Origin: Clostridia bacterium
GTDB lineage: Bacteria > Bacillota > Clostridia > TANB77 > CAG-508
Direction: 5' to 3'
Assembly (NCBI GenBank): GCA_900753245.1
Contig: CAADYJ010000026.1
Coordinates: forward strand, 1 to 12,815
Length of the DNA stretch: 12,815 nt
Shown here: one piece after another, positions 1-6,908 of the stretch
Position numbering within the stretch: the stretch's first letter is position 1
How the letters are laid out: every line of letters starts with the position of its first letter
Position numbers and translations under genes: made by a program
The notes under the pieces: generated by a model
The model's input: the letters and a program-made list of their open reading frames with translations, nothing else
Database searches by the model: none
Told to the model about the DNA's origin: nothing

Positions 1-56
1 ATTGGAAATATTATATAAAAAAATATAAAGAAAAACAATAGATTTTTACAATTATA

Positions 57-95
57 AAAAATGAGTTTCTGTATTACATACAAAAACTCATTTTT
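57..95 (-). terminator. Intrinsic terminator of rubrerythrin gene
   Basis: A 12-bp perfect stem pairs AAAAATGAGTTT (57-68) with AAACTCATTTTT (84-95). A further 5-bp stem, TGTAT/ATACA (70-74 with 78-82), sits inside it. Read on the minus strand, the stem comes about 10 bases after the rubrerythrin stop codon and runs into a T-rich tail. This is the expected form of a Rho-independent terminator. The remainder of positions 1-56 is AT-rich and shows no gene. Confidence 0.8.
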
Positions 96-105
96 GGATT
101 ATATA

Positions 106-639
106 TTAATAATTTTCAGCTTTTATTTCAAAATAAGATTGTGGGTGTTTGCAAACTGGGCAAACTTTTGGAGCTTCTGTTCCAACAACAATATGTCCAC
201 AATTTCTACATTTCCAAATAACAATACTTCCTTTTTTGAATACTTCGCCTTCTTCTAAATTAGATAGAAGTTTTCTATATCTTTCTTCATGTTCTTTTTC
301 TATAGCGCCAATTCCTCTAAAAGTAGCAGCTATTTCAGTAAATCCTTCTTCTTCTGCTTCTTTAGCAAATGTATCGTACATATCTGTCCATTCATAATTT
401 TCACCTGCAGCAGCATCGGCTAAATTTGCTTTTGTATCTCCAATACCATTTAAATATTTTAAATGTATTTTTGCATGTTCTTTTTCATTTTCAGCTGTTT
501 CTAAAAAGATAGCAGCAATTTGTTCATATCCTTCTTTTTTTGCAACACTTGCAAAATAAGTATATTTATTTCTAGCTTGAGATTCACCTGCAAATGCAGC
601 TTTTAAATTAGCTTCTGTTTTTGTACCTTTTAAATCCAT
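106..639 (-). CDS. rbr: Rubrerythrin (NADH-dependent peroxidase)
   Basis: The 177-aa product is a full-length cytosolic rubrerythrin, which reduces hydrogen peroxide in anaerobes using electrons passed through a rubredoxin-type iron centre. The N-terminal four-helix ferritin-like domain (about residues 1-130) carries the di-iron ligands: E19 in GESQAR, E52 and H55 in ENEKEH, E80 in GENYEW, and E114 and H117 in IEKEH. The C-terminal rubredoxin domain has both cysteine pairs, C144/C147 (CRNC) and C160/C163 (CPVC). The ATG is set by an AGGAGG Shine-Dalgarno about 7 bases upstream. The gene is monocistronic, with its own promoter and terminator, and diverges from dut. In clostridia this family is typically peroxide-induced. 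The ligand sets are complete and nothing appears missing. Confidence 0.97.
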   Translation of the reverse strand: MDLKGTKTEANLKAAFAGESQARNKYTYFASVAKKEGYEQIAAIFLETAENEKEHAKIHLKYLNGIGDTKANLADAAAGENYEWTDMYDTFAKEAEEEGFTEIAATFRGIGAIEKEHEERYRKLLSNLEEGEVFKKGSIVIWKCRNCGHIVVGTEAPKVCPVCKHPQSYFEIKAENY

Positions 640-677
640 AATAATACCTCCTAAATTATTTAAAATTTCATTTATTA

Positions 678-706
678 GTTATAATATATGAAAATGAAAA
701 AGTCAA
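678..706 (-). promoter_or_regulatory. Sigma-A-type promoter of rbr
   Basis: On the minus strand a -35 TTGACT (706-701) and a -10 TATAAC (683-678) are separated by exactly 17 bases. Each hexamer matches consensus at 5 of 6 positions. A TTATAAT sequence (679-685, plus strand) overlapping the -10 matches one half of the PerR box perfectly, but the other half is poor. Confidence 0.7.
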
Positions 707-738
707 CCATAAATATAAATAAATTAATATAAAAAAAC

Positions 739-767
739 TTGACAAAAAAATGTTAAAATGAAAGAAT
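739..767 (+). promoter_or_regulatory. Candidate promoter of dut
   Basis: A perfect -35 TTGACA (739-744) is followed after 17 bases by AAGAAT (762-767), a 4-of-6 match to the -10 consensus. It lies about 20 bases upstream of the dut Shine-Dalgarno. The -35 is strong and the -10 weak. Confidence 0.5.
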
Positions 768-798
768 AGGGAAGAAGTAATTAATAGGAGGAAATAAT

Positions 799-1260
799 AT
801 GGAAAAGGTAAGAGGATTTGAAATAGCAAAAGGTTTTGAAGATAAAAAAATAAATTTACCAGTTAGAAAAACAAAATATTCTGCAGGGTATGATGTAGAA
901 GCAGCAGAAGATTGCATAGTACCATCTTTTAAAAAAGGTATGAAACCAACATTAATAAAAACAGGAATAAAAGCATATATGCAAGATGATGAAGTCTTAA
1001 TATTAGCTAATAGAAGTTCTAATCCAGGAAAAAAAGGACTTATATTAGCAAATAGTATAGGAGTAATAGATAAAGATTATTATGGAAATCCAGATAATGA
1101 TGGACATATAATGTTTGCGTTTTTTAATATAAAAGATGAAGATATAGAAATAAAAAAAGGAGACTGTATAGGACAAGCAATATTCCAAAAATACTTTATT
1201 GCTGATGAAGACGTAGCAGAAGGAGAAAGAACTGGTGGATTTGGATCTACAAGTAAATAA
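799..1260 (+). CDS. dut: dUTP diphosphatase (dUTPase)
   Basis: The enzyme hydrolyses dUTP to dUMP and pyrophosphate, keeping uracil out of DNA and feeding thymidylate synthesis. All five motifs of the trimeric dUTPase family are present in the 153-aa product: motif 1 AGYDVEA (29-35), motif 2 NRSSNPGKKGL (71-81), motif 3 GVIDKDYYG (88-96) with the likely catalytic Asp91, motif 4 GQAIFQKYF (125-133), and the C-terminal glycine-rich arm RTGGFGSTSK (144-153). Motif 2 reads RSS rather than the classical GRSG, and there is a short NPDNDGH insert after motif 3. Both features recall a divergent Firmicute branch also found in prophages, though nothing else here is phage-like. The start is fixed by AGGAGG (786-791), 7 bases before the ATG. 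No strong plus-strand terminator directly follows the stop codon. Confidence 0.93.
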   Translation: MEKVRGFEIAKGFEDKKINLPVRKTKYSAGYDVEAAEDCIVPSFKKGMKPTLIKTGIKAYMQDDEVLILANRSSNPGKKGLILANSIGVIDKDYYGNPDNDGHIMFAFFNIKDEDIEIKKGDCIGQAIFQKYFIADEDVAEGERTGGFGSTSK

Positions 1261-1261
1261 A

Positions 1262-1287
1262 AAGACTAACAAATAGCAGTTAGCCTT
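1262..1287 (-). terminator. Intrinsic terminator of the 62-aa gene
   Basis: In minus-strand RNA, AAGGCTAAC (1287-1279) pairs along its whole length with GTTAGTCTT (1270-1262), using one G-U pair, around an 8-base loop. It runs directly into TTTTTATTT. The stem overlaps the stop codon of the 62-aa gene and begins 2 bases after the dut stop. On the plus strand the same site has an A-C mismatch and no T tract, so it should act mainly on the minus strand. Confidence 0.75.
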
Positions 1288-1474
1288 AGTACAGAGATAA
1301 TACGTCTTCAATTACGTAAGAAACAGGAAGAACATCATCAGTATCTGTTTTTATGTAAAATATGTGAGAACCAGAAAATTCATCTTTATAAACAGAAACG
1401 GTAACAGTGCCACATTTCTTTCCAATAATAGAAGATTCAGATTGCTTTGAGTTATCTTTTACAAAAGTATTCAT
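1286..1474 (-). CDS. Small hypothetical protein, 62 aa
   Basis: I do not recognise this protein. It is 62 aa long and has no membrane segment or cysteine cluster (a single Cys). The N-terminal third is polar and Ser/Lys-rich. The middle alternates in a beta-strand-like way (GTVTVSVYKD, HIFYIKTD) and the end is hydrophobic (VLSLY). The start is the ATG at 1474: AGAGGTGG lies just upstream with about 6 bases of spacing, whereas the GTG at 1483 falls inside that Shine-Dalgarno. An intrinsic terminator overlapping the stop codon supports a genuine gene. It is convergent with dut and separated from the upstream 199-aa gene by a 270-base divergent spacer. Its promoter is unclear. On the minus strand CATATGTTA resembles a SigK -10 (CATAnnnTA) and TATAGT resembles a SigA -10, but neither has a convincing -35. 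Confidence 0.7.
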   Translation of the reverse strand: MNTFVKDNSKQSESSIIGKKCGTVTVSVYKDEFSGSHIFYIKTDTDDVLPVSYVIEDVLSLY

Positions 1475-1574
1475 ATAATCCACCTCTTTTCGACTACAAT
1501 AGGCTAACTATAACATATGATAAATGCAAAGTTTGTCGAAACATGGAGGAAAACTAAAATTTTTTAAATTTTTT

Positions 1575-1610
1575 AAAGAATAAAATTAAAAAAATATAAT
1601 TTTATTCTTT
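1575..1610. repeat. Perfect 14-bp inverted repeat in divergent spacer
   Basis: AAAGAATAAAATTA (1575-1588) and TAATTTTATTCTTT (1597-1610) are exact reverse complements around an 8-base A-rich loop. T-rich DNA follows on the plus strand. The repeat ends 3 bases before the -35 box of the 199-aa gene. It could be an operator, or a distant AT-rich terminator for dut transcripts. The stem holds only two G-C pairs. Confidence 0.5.
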
Positions 1611-1613
1611 TTC

Positions 1614-1642
1614 TTTACTTTTTGATAATTAGATGGTATAAT
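1614..1642 (+). promoter_or_regulatory. Promoter of the 199-aa gene
   Basis: A -35 TTTACT (1614-1619, 4 of 6) and a perfect -10 TATAAT (1637-1642) are separated by 17 bases. Transcription would begin near 1649, leaving a leader of about 95 bases. That leader contains CTCCT (1680-1684), complementary to the AGGAG of the Shine-Dalgarno, and a perfect palindrome GTCAATTGAC (1724-1733) that directly abuts the Shine-Dalgarno. Confidence 0.6.
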
Positions 1643-1744
1643 TTACATGTTTTAGTCAAGTACTAATTAATTTTGTAATCTCCTAGAGAAATGGAGTTTT
1701 AATAAAGAAACTAATAAACAAAAGTCAATTGACAGGAGGAAAAA

Positions 1745-2344
1745 ATGAAAAAAATAATTGTAATGGATGGAGAAAAGGACAAAGAATTAAACATGTCTAT
1801 GTATGAATTTGTCGATGAATTGTATCGGAAAGCTATTCCAATGATAGTTTGTAATGTAACAAAAGAAGAATATGAAATAATGTTAAAGCAGGTAAAAAGT
1901 GGAGGGTTAAAAGAAAGATTGCCTAGAATAACAAGTCAGGAGTTAGAATATGACAGGTTTAGATACCTTTTAGCTTATGATGCTACAAATAATGTTCTTC
2001 GAATTGCAAATTACGAAAATCCAGATCAAAAGGGTAGTTATATAGTAGATTATAACGGAATTCACTATAATGAAAATGAATTACAATTTCCTAATGCACC
2101 TCAAATAAGCAGAATAATAGGGTGGAAAATAAGAATATATACTACTGAAACTTATAAAGAAGTTATTGAATATTATAAAGGACGTCATAATGCAAAAAGA
2201 ATTTATTTGTTAAATGATGAAATTGAAAAAATTGAAGGAGCATATAGACAGCTATTAACTTCGTCAAACATTAAAGATTATGCTGATGAGAATTTAAAAG
2301 AATTTCGAGATATTTTTAAAAATATTATCGAAAAGTTATATTAA
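1745..2344 (+). CDS. Hypothetical protein, 199 aa
   Basis: I do not recognise this protein. The 199-aa product has no signal peptide or membrane segment, so it is likely cytosolic. The N-terminal 60 residues look helical and charged (MYEFVDELYRKA, TKEEYEIMLKQV). A beta-rich middle follows (about 75-130: FRYLLAYDATNNVLRIANY, GSYIVDYNGIHY), then a helical, lysine- and glutamate-rich C-terminus (about 150-199). No catalytic motif stands out. The start is supported by AGGAGG (1734-1739) with 5 bases of spacing and by the only reasonable ATG. It forms a single-gene unit with its own promoter and a 13-bp terminator. It uses some CGG and CGA arginine codons, which are rare in the neighbouring genes. 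It could be a lineage-restricted regulator or an accessory gene; the sequence does not decide. Confidence 0.8.
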   Translation: MKKIIVMDGEKDKELNMSMYEFVDELYRKAIPMIVCNVTKEEYEIMLKQVKSGGLKERLPRITSQELEYDRFRYLLAYDATNNVLRIANYENPDQKGSYIVDYNGIHYNENELQFPNAPQISRIIGWKIRIYTTETYKEVIEYYKGRHNAKRIYLLNDEIEKIEGAYRQLLTSSNIKDYADENLKEFRDIFKNIIEKLY

Positions 2345-2357
2345 GAATAACAAACCT

Positions 2358-2390
2358 AAAAAACAACTTTTAAAATGAAAGTTGTTTTTT
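2358..2390 (+). terminator. Intrinsic terminator of the 199-aa gene
   Basis: A perfect 13-bp stem, AAAAAACAACTTT (2358-2370) with AAAGTTGTTTTTT (2378-2390), surrounds a 7-base loop. A run of seven T residues closes and follows the stem. It lies 14 bases after the stop codon. Confidence 0.85.
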
Positions 2391-2488
2391 TACATATGTT
2401 ATAAGATATAAGTCGATTAGTTCTAGAGTGCAATATTCTATAACTATATTATTGCCATTTATAATTACTTAGAAAGTATTAAAAACTA

Positions 2489-2517
2489 TTGACAAAGTAA
2501 ACATAATATATTATAAT
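2489..2517 (+). promoter_or_regulatory. Perfect-consensus SigA promoter of the 69-aa gene
   Basis: TTGACA (2489-2494) and TATAAT (2512-2517) are both exact consensus and are separated by the ideal 17 bases. The start point would be near 2524, giving a leader of about 50 bases. The upstream stretch 2391-2488 holds no gene, only AT-rich DNA with a weak GCAATA/TATTGC inverted repeat (2430-2435 and 2450-2455). Confidence 0.85.
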
Positions 2518-2573
2518 ACGGACATTGAAACTATTAACAACTTTTAAAAGCTATTGCTTTAGGAGGTAAAATT

Positions 2574-2783
2574 ATGGCAAACAAAACAACTTCAAGTAAA
2601 CGGACAAATGTAGATGGAAAAATCGGATGGAACAATTATGACGGAACAAAAGGATCTCATGATGTGAATGTAACACAGATGAACGTCAAAGACCCAATAA
2701 CAGGTGATCATATGTACTACAACCCTAAACAGGGAAGACAGGGAGTTGCCCTTGGTGGAGCTGAACGGAAAAGCAAAAAGTAG
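2574..2783 (+). CDS. Small basic hypothetical protein, 69 aa
   Basis: I do not recognise this protein. It is hydrophilic, rich in Lys, Gly, Asn, Thr and Asp, has no Cys, no membrane segment and no signal peptide, and ends in a basic tail (ERKSKK). It appears flexible, with turn-forming motifs such as GWNNYDGTKGSHD and YNPKQGRQG. The start has AGGAGG (2561-2566) 7 bases upstream. A perfect-consensus promoter and a strong terminator imply abundant constitutive expression. Codon use differs from the neighbours: several C-ending codons (AAC, GAC, TAC, GTC, GCC) and two CGG arginines. That could reflect codon adaptation for high expression or acquisition by transfer. The sequence alone gives no function; a nucleic-acid-binding or structural role is only a guess from the charge. 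Confidence 0.8.
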   Translation: MANKTTSSKRTNVDGKIGWNNYDGTKGSHDVNVTQMNVKDPITGDHMYYNPKQGRQGVALGGAERKSKK

Positions 2784-2802
2784 CTAGACAACTGAATAAT
2801 TT

Positions 2803-2832
2803 AAAAGCACTGATTAATTTCAGTGCTTTTTT
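2803..2832. terminator. Bidirectional intrinsic terminator
   Basis: AAAAGCACTGA (2803-2813) and TCAGTGCTTTT (2820-2830) form a perfect 11-bp stem around a 6-base loop. On the plus strand it continues into a T run (to 2832) and ends the 69-aa gene. On the minus strand it lies just after the acetyltransferase stop and can serve that gene, with a shorter T tract. Confidence 0.85.
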
Positions 2833-2836
2833 CATT

Positions 2837-3694
2837 TTAAATATGATTTTTTGTAAAATCTATATCTTCCCAATCGCTTTTTTTCTTGTAGCCAATTTTT
2901 TCATAAACGTGATTACTTATTGGATTACTATCATCTGTATATAAAACGCAATATTTATCTCCACTATCTATTAAATCTCTAGAAATCCTATAAATTAAAT
3001 TATAAGCATAGCTTTTTCCTCTTTCTTCTTTTGGAGTATAAACACTACTTACACATTTTCCATATTTCATAATTCTACTTATATTTGCTTGGCATACAAT
3101 TTTATTATCTTTTTCAAGAACATAATATCCATTTTTTAAATATTTATTGAATTTTTCTTCAGCTTTCTCATAATCGCATTCTTCATTTAAAGCTTCTTTC
3201 ATAAAATCTTGAATATATTTTATCAGTGTGTTTTTATCATTTAACGTACATTTTCTATAAGTAATATCTTCTAATAATTTTCCATCTTCAAGATTTTCCA
3301 ATAATAAAATCCTAAGTCCAGCGTGAACAGAATACATCATATTACTTAAATCACAATAATATTTTGCAAATTTATTAGCAACACTTTTTTCTGAATTAAC
3401 TCCAAGTAATTCTTTATCATATTTATAAATTTCACTTGCTGCAAACTCTAGTATTTCATCTGAATAATTATTAGTTGGAGAATACAAAATTAGTTTCCAT
3501 GGTTTTCTATATAACATTATAAGCTCAATATTATAGTTGTCTGTTATAGTGGCCATAAACCAATCATTTATTCCTTTTTCAAGTCCTTCAATACAATTAC
3601 CAATCATTAGGCAATTATACCATTCATCTTTTTCTAATAATTCTTTTGTATCATTCCAAAATAAATTTATATCTTCATATTTGTTAAATTTCAT
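2837..3694 (-). CDS. GNAT-family N-acetyltransferase
   Basis: The 285-aa product has a C-terminal GNAT fold (about residues 140-285). It shows the acetyl-CoA-binding motif A as VYTPKEERGKSYA (about 215-230) and the trailing motif NPISNHVYEKIGYKK (about 255-270), in which the tyrosine of VYEKIGY is typical of the family. The N-terminal half (about 1-140) is an extra domain without obvious motifs. This two-domain layout resembles the predicted acetyltransferases of COG3393. The acceptor is unknown. An in-frame TTG at 3700 gives a longer form, but the ATG at 3694 has better spacing (9-10 bases) from the AAGGAG Shine-Dalgarno. A TATAAT on the minus strand (3769-3764) may be its -10, but no clear -35 is seen. 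It stands alone, flanked by a divergent trmL and a convergent small gene. Confidence 0.85.
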   Translation of the reverse strand: MKFNKYEDINLFWNDTKELLEKDEWYNCLMIGNCIEGLEKGINDWFMATITDNYNIELIMLYRKPWKLILYSPTNNYSDEILEFAASEIYKYDKELLGVNSEKSVANKFAKYYCDLSNMMYSVHAGLRILLLENLEDGKLLEDITYRKCTLNDKNTLIKYIQDFMKEALNEECDYEKAEEKFNKYLKNGYYVLEKDNKIVCQANISRIMKYGKCVSSVYTPKEERGKSYAYNLIYRISRDLIDSGDKYCVLYTDDSNPISNHVYEKIGYKKKSDWEDIDFTKNHI

Positions 3695-3913
3695 TTTCAA
3701 TCAACTCCTTTATTGAAAAAAGCCACACAAAGAAATCATTTAAGACTCTTCTGTAAGACTTCTATTATATCTCACATCTGTGTAAATAACATATTTGTTA
3801 TTCTATACCGCTCAAAAAGTTATAATTTTCTAGGTATACTCTTAAAACATATTAATATATTATTGTAATATTGTCAATTTCATATTTTTTACTTTCATAG
3901 TAAGCTTTTTATC

Positions 3914-3941
3914 TTGAAAAAAATACATATAATGATATAAT
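3914..3941 (+). promoter_or_regulatory. Promoter of trmL
   Basis: A -35 TTGAAA (3914-3919, 5 of 6) and a perfect -10 TATAAT (3936-3941) are separated by 16 bases, 36 bases before the trmL start. The rest of the 3701-3913 spacer is very AT-rich and shows no gene. Confidence 0.7.
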
Positions 3942-3977
3942 ACTAATACAAAATTGAAAACAAAGAGGTAAAGTAAA

Positions 3978-4478
3978 ATGAAAATTAACATTGTAATGGT
4001 AGAACCAGAAATACCACAAAACACAGGAAATATAGCAAGGACATGTGCAGCAACAGGAGGAAAACTACATTTAGTTGAACCATTAGGCTTTGAAATAACG
4101 GATAAAACATTAAAAAGAGCAGGACTTGACTATTGGGACAAATTGGATATAGAAAAACATTCATCTTTAGAAGAATTTTTAAACAAATATAAACCAGAAG
4201 AAAATAATATGTATTTTGTAACAACAAAGGGGCAAACTTGCTATTCAGACGTAGAATACGAAAAATTTGACGAAGTGTTTTTGCTATTTGGAAAAGAAAC
4301 AAAAGGATTGCCAGAAGATTTATTAAAAAAATATTTAGATAAAACAATTAGAATTCCAATGAGAAGTATGCTTCGTTCTTTAAATTTATCTAATTCAGTA
4401 GCAATAGTTATATATGAAGTGTTAAGACATAAAAACTTTGAAAATTTAGAAGAAACAAGTAAATATTTTAAGAATTAA
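3978..4478 (+). CDS. trmL: tRNA (cytidine(34)-2'-O)-methyltransferase TrmL
   Basis: TrmL is a small SPOUT-class enzyme that 2'-O-methylates the wobble base of tRNA-Leu isoacceptors using S-adenosylmethionine, aiding codon reading. The 166-aa product shows all family signatures: the N-terminal PEIPQNTGNIARTCAATG (10-27), the SAM-knot glycine motif FLLFGKETKGLP (101-112), and IPMRSMLRSLNLSNSVAI (126-143). The length is slightly above the usual 150-160 aa, through a short C-terminal tail. The start has GAGG (3965-3968) 9 bases upstream. It has its own promoter. Downstream, an all-AT palindrome (4487-4507) precedes the ATPase gene but does not look like a standard terminator, so some read-through into the ATPase is possible. 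Confidence 0.95.
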   Translation: MKINIVMVEPEIPQNTGNIARTCAATGGKLHLVEPLGFEITDKTLKRAGLDYWDKLDIEKHSSLEEFLNKYKPEENNMYFVTTKGQTCYSDVEYEKFDEVFLLFGKETKGLPEDLLKKYLDKTIRIPMRSMLRSLNLSNSVAIVIYEVLRHKNFENLEETSKYFKN

Positions 4479-4571
4479 GAAATATTTTATTAATATATTA
4501 TTAATAAGTAAAATTATAAAATTTGATATGCTAATATTAACAAAAAACTAAAAGGAGACTATTAATAATAA

Positions 4572-6908
4572 ATGAAAGAAAAAATAGATACAAAAATTGG
4601 TCTAACTACAGAGCAAATAGAAAAAAGAAAACAAGAAAATTTAATAAATTATGATACCACAGTTCCAACTAAAAGTGTTGGAACTATTATAAAAGAAAAT
4701 TTTGTTACATTATTTAATATATTAAATTTAATTTTAGGATTAGCTGTTTTTGCAGTTGGTTCATATAAAAATATGCTTTTTTTAGGAATAGTAATTGTAA
4801 ATACTGCAATAAGTACAATACAGGAAATACATTCAAAGAAGATGGTGGATAAGCTTGCAGTACTAGCTCAAGCAAAGGCAAAAGTGATTAGAAATAATCA
4901 AAAACAGGAAATACCAGTTAATCAAATAGTGTTAGATGATATAATGGAGTTAGAAACAGGAAATCAAATAGCAACAGACTGTTTTATAAGGCAAGGAAAT
5001 ATAGAAGTAGATGAATCTTTTTTAACGGGAGAGTCAGATTCTATTGAAAAGAAGGAGGGAGATTTATTATTATCTGGAAGTATTGTAGTTTCTGGGAAAT
5101 GTATAGCTCAAGTAGAACATGTGGGAGAAGAAAACTACGCTGCTAAAATTTCGGATGGAGCCAAATATGTAAAAAAAGTAAAATCAGAGATGATGACATC
5201 ACTTTCTAAAATAATAAAAATACTTACTTTTGCAATTATTCCTATTGGAACATTGTTATTTTGTAATCAATATTTTAGGCTAAATACCAGTATTCAAGAT
5301 GCAGTAGTAAAAACCGTAGCCGCAATGATAGGAATGATACCTGAAGGATTAGTTTTGCTTACAAGTACAGTACTTGCTGTAAGTGTAATTAGACTATCTA
5401 GGAGAAATGTTTTGGTGCAAGAATTATATTGTATAGAGACATTGGCAAGAGTGGATACCTTGTGTTTAGATAAAACAGGAACTTTAACTGAAGGGAAAAT
5501 GGAAGTTAAAAAATATGTTCAAAAGGAAGAAAACTTTGAAAAAGCAATTGAGAATTTTGCTTATGCTTCTTACGATAGCAATGCTACAATGCTTGCAATA
5601 AAAGAAAAGTTTGGCAATAAAGAAAAAGAGTGGAATGTAAAAAATAGAGTATCATTTTCTTCTAAAACAAAATGGTCAGCAGTTGAATTTGAAGAAAAAG
5701 GAAGTTATATACTAGGAGCACCGGAAATTCTTTTAGGAAAAAATTATGAAAATTATAGAAATGAAATAGAAAAAGAAGCAAAAATATACAGAGTTCTAGT
5801 ATTAATACATACCAAACAAAATTTGCAAAAAGATATACTACCTCAAGATTATAAAGTTTTAGGTTTTATCTATTTAACAGATAAAATTAGAAAAGAAGCG
5901 ATAAAAACAATACGATATTTTAAAGAACAAGGAGTAGAAGTAAAGATAATTTCAGGAGATAACCCTGTTACAGTATCTCAAATAGCAAAACAAGTAGGAG
6001 TAGAAAACAGTGAGAAATATATAGATATGTCTTTAATAAAAACGGATGAAGAAATTGAAGATGTTGCTGTAAAATATTCTATATTTGGAAGAGTAACTCC
6101 TATGCAAAAAAAGAAAATTATAGTAGCCTTAAAAGAACATGGAAGAACAGTTGCAATGACAGGTGATGGAGTAAATGATGTTTTAGCATTAAAAGAAGCG
6201 GATTGTAGCATTGCAATGGCAAATGGAAGTGATGCAAGTAAAAATGTAGCACAGTTAATATTATTAGACTCTAATTTTTCATCTATGCCACAAATAGTAT
6301 TAGAAGGAAGAAGAAGTATAAATAATTTGGAACGTTCAGCATCATTATTTTTAGTAAAAACGATATATTCTACAATACTTTCGCTTATCTTCTTAATACT
6401 AGGTGAACAGTACCCATTTGTGCCAATACAACTTAGTTTAATAAGCCTTGCAACAATAGGAATACCATCATTTTTATTAGCATTAGAGCCAAATAAGGAT
6501 AAGGTGCAAGGAGATTTCTTAAAAAATATTATAAAAAAGGCAGTACCAACAGCAGTGACTGTTATAATTGGAGTTTTTGCAATAGCAATACTTTATAAGA
6601 TGGGAAGAATAGAAAAAGAAATTTACTCAAGTTTATGTGTAATTGTAGCTGGATTTTCAGCAATACTGTTATTATTTACATTGGCAAAAGCTAGAAAAAG
6701 TGAAAACAAAAAATATCCATTTTCTAGATTTAGAATAGTTTTAGCTTTTCTAATGTTGATAATATTTGTAGTAGGTTTAACAGTATTTAATTGGTGGTTT
6801 ATGATAGCTCCAATAAGCAAGATAATAGGAAAAGTATTAAATTTAATAGTAATGTGTATAATTAATTTTATAGTATTAAATATTTTAATGAAAAAAATAA
6901 AGGTCTAA
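4572..6908 (+). CDS. P-type cation-transporting ATPase, CtpE-like
   Basis: This is a 778-aa membrane ion pump with every core P-type motif: actuator TGES (152-155), phosphorylation site DKTGT (Asp300), nucleotide-domain LGAPE, and hinge TGDGVND (530-536). The M4 motif PEGL (257-260), in IPEGLVLLTS, together with LGAPE rather than KGAPE and the lack of heavy-metal CPC or Cys-rich N-terminal domains, places it near the CtpE group. Mycobacterial CtpE is reported to move calcium; the ion here is inferred. Membrane segments fall at about 40-85 (M1-M2), 213-275 (M3-M4) and about 590-775 (M5-M10). The AAAGGAG Shine-Dalgarno (4551-4557) is 14 bases from the ATG, unusually far, but an in-frame TAA directly precedes that ATG, so no closer start exists. 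A weak extended -10, TGCTAATAT (4529-4537), may provide a separate promoter; co-transcription with trmL is also possible. Confidence 0.93.
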   Translation: MKEKIDTKIGLTTEQIEKRKQENLINYDTTVPTKSVGTIIKENFVTLFNILNLILGLAVFAVGSYKNMLFLGIVIVNTAISTIQEIHSKKMVDKLAVLAQAKAKVIRNNQKQEIPVNQIVLDDIMELETGNQIATDCFIRQGNIEVDESFLTGESDSIEKKEGDLLLSGSIVVSGKCIAQVEHVGEENYAAKISDGAKYVKKVKSEMMTSLSKIIKILTFAIIPIGTLLFCNQYFRLNTSIQDAVVKTVAAMIGMIPEGLVLLTSTVLAVSVIRLSRRNVLVQELYCIETLARVDTLCLDKTGTLTEGKMEVKKYVQKEENFEKAIENFAYASYDSNATMLAIKEKFGNKEKEWNVKNRVSFSSKTKWSAVEFEEKGSYILGAPEILLGKNYENYRNEIEKEAKIYRVLVLIHTKQNLQKDILPQDYKVLGFIYLTDKIRKEAIKTIRYFKEQGVEVKIISGDNPVTVSQIAKQVGVENSEKYIDMSLIKTDEEIEDVAVKYSIFGRVTPMQKKKIIVALKEHGRTVAMTGDGVNDVLALKEADCSIAMANGSDASKNVAQLILLDSNFSSMPQIVLEGRRSINNLERSASLFLVKTIYSTILSLIFLILGEQYPFVPIQLSLISLATIGIPSFLLALEPNKDKVQGDFLKNIIKKAVPTAVTVIIGVFAIAILYKMGRIEKEIYSSLCVIVAGFSAILLLFTLAKARKSENKKYPFSRFRIVLAFLMLIIFVVGLTVFNWWFMIAPISKIIGKVLNLIVMCIINFIVLNILMKKIKV

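Noticed and set aside
2363..2549. Repeated ACAACTTTTAAAA at 2363-2375 and 2537-2549
   Set aside because: One copy is part of a terminator stem and the other is in a leader; a short AT-rich match of this length is probably coincidental.
4487..4507. Palindrome TTATTAATA-TAT-TATTAATAA as terminator of trmL
   Set aside because: It is made only of A and T and lacks a following T run, so it is unlikely to terminate strongly; it may be chance in AT-rich DNA.
4572..6908. Heavy-metal (P1B) or potassium (Kdp) ATPase assignment
   Set aside because: There is no CPC motif or Cys-rich N-terminal domain; M4 carries PEGL and the motif order fits the P2-like CtpE group.
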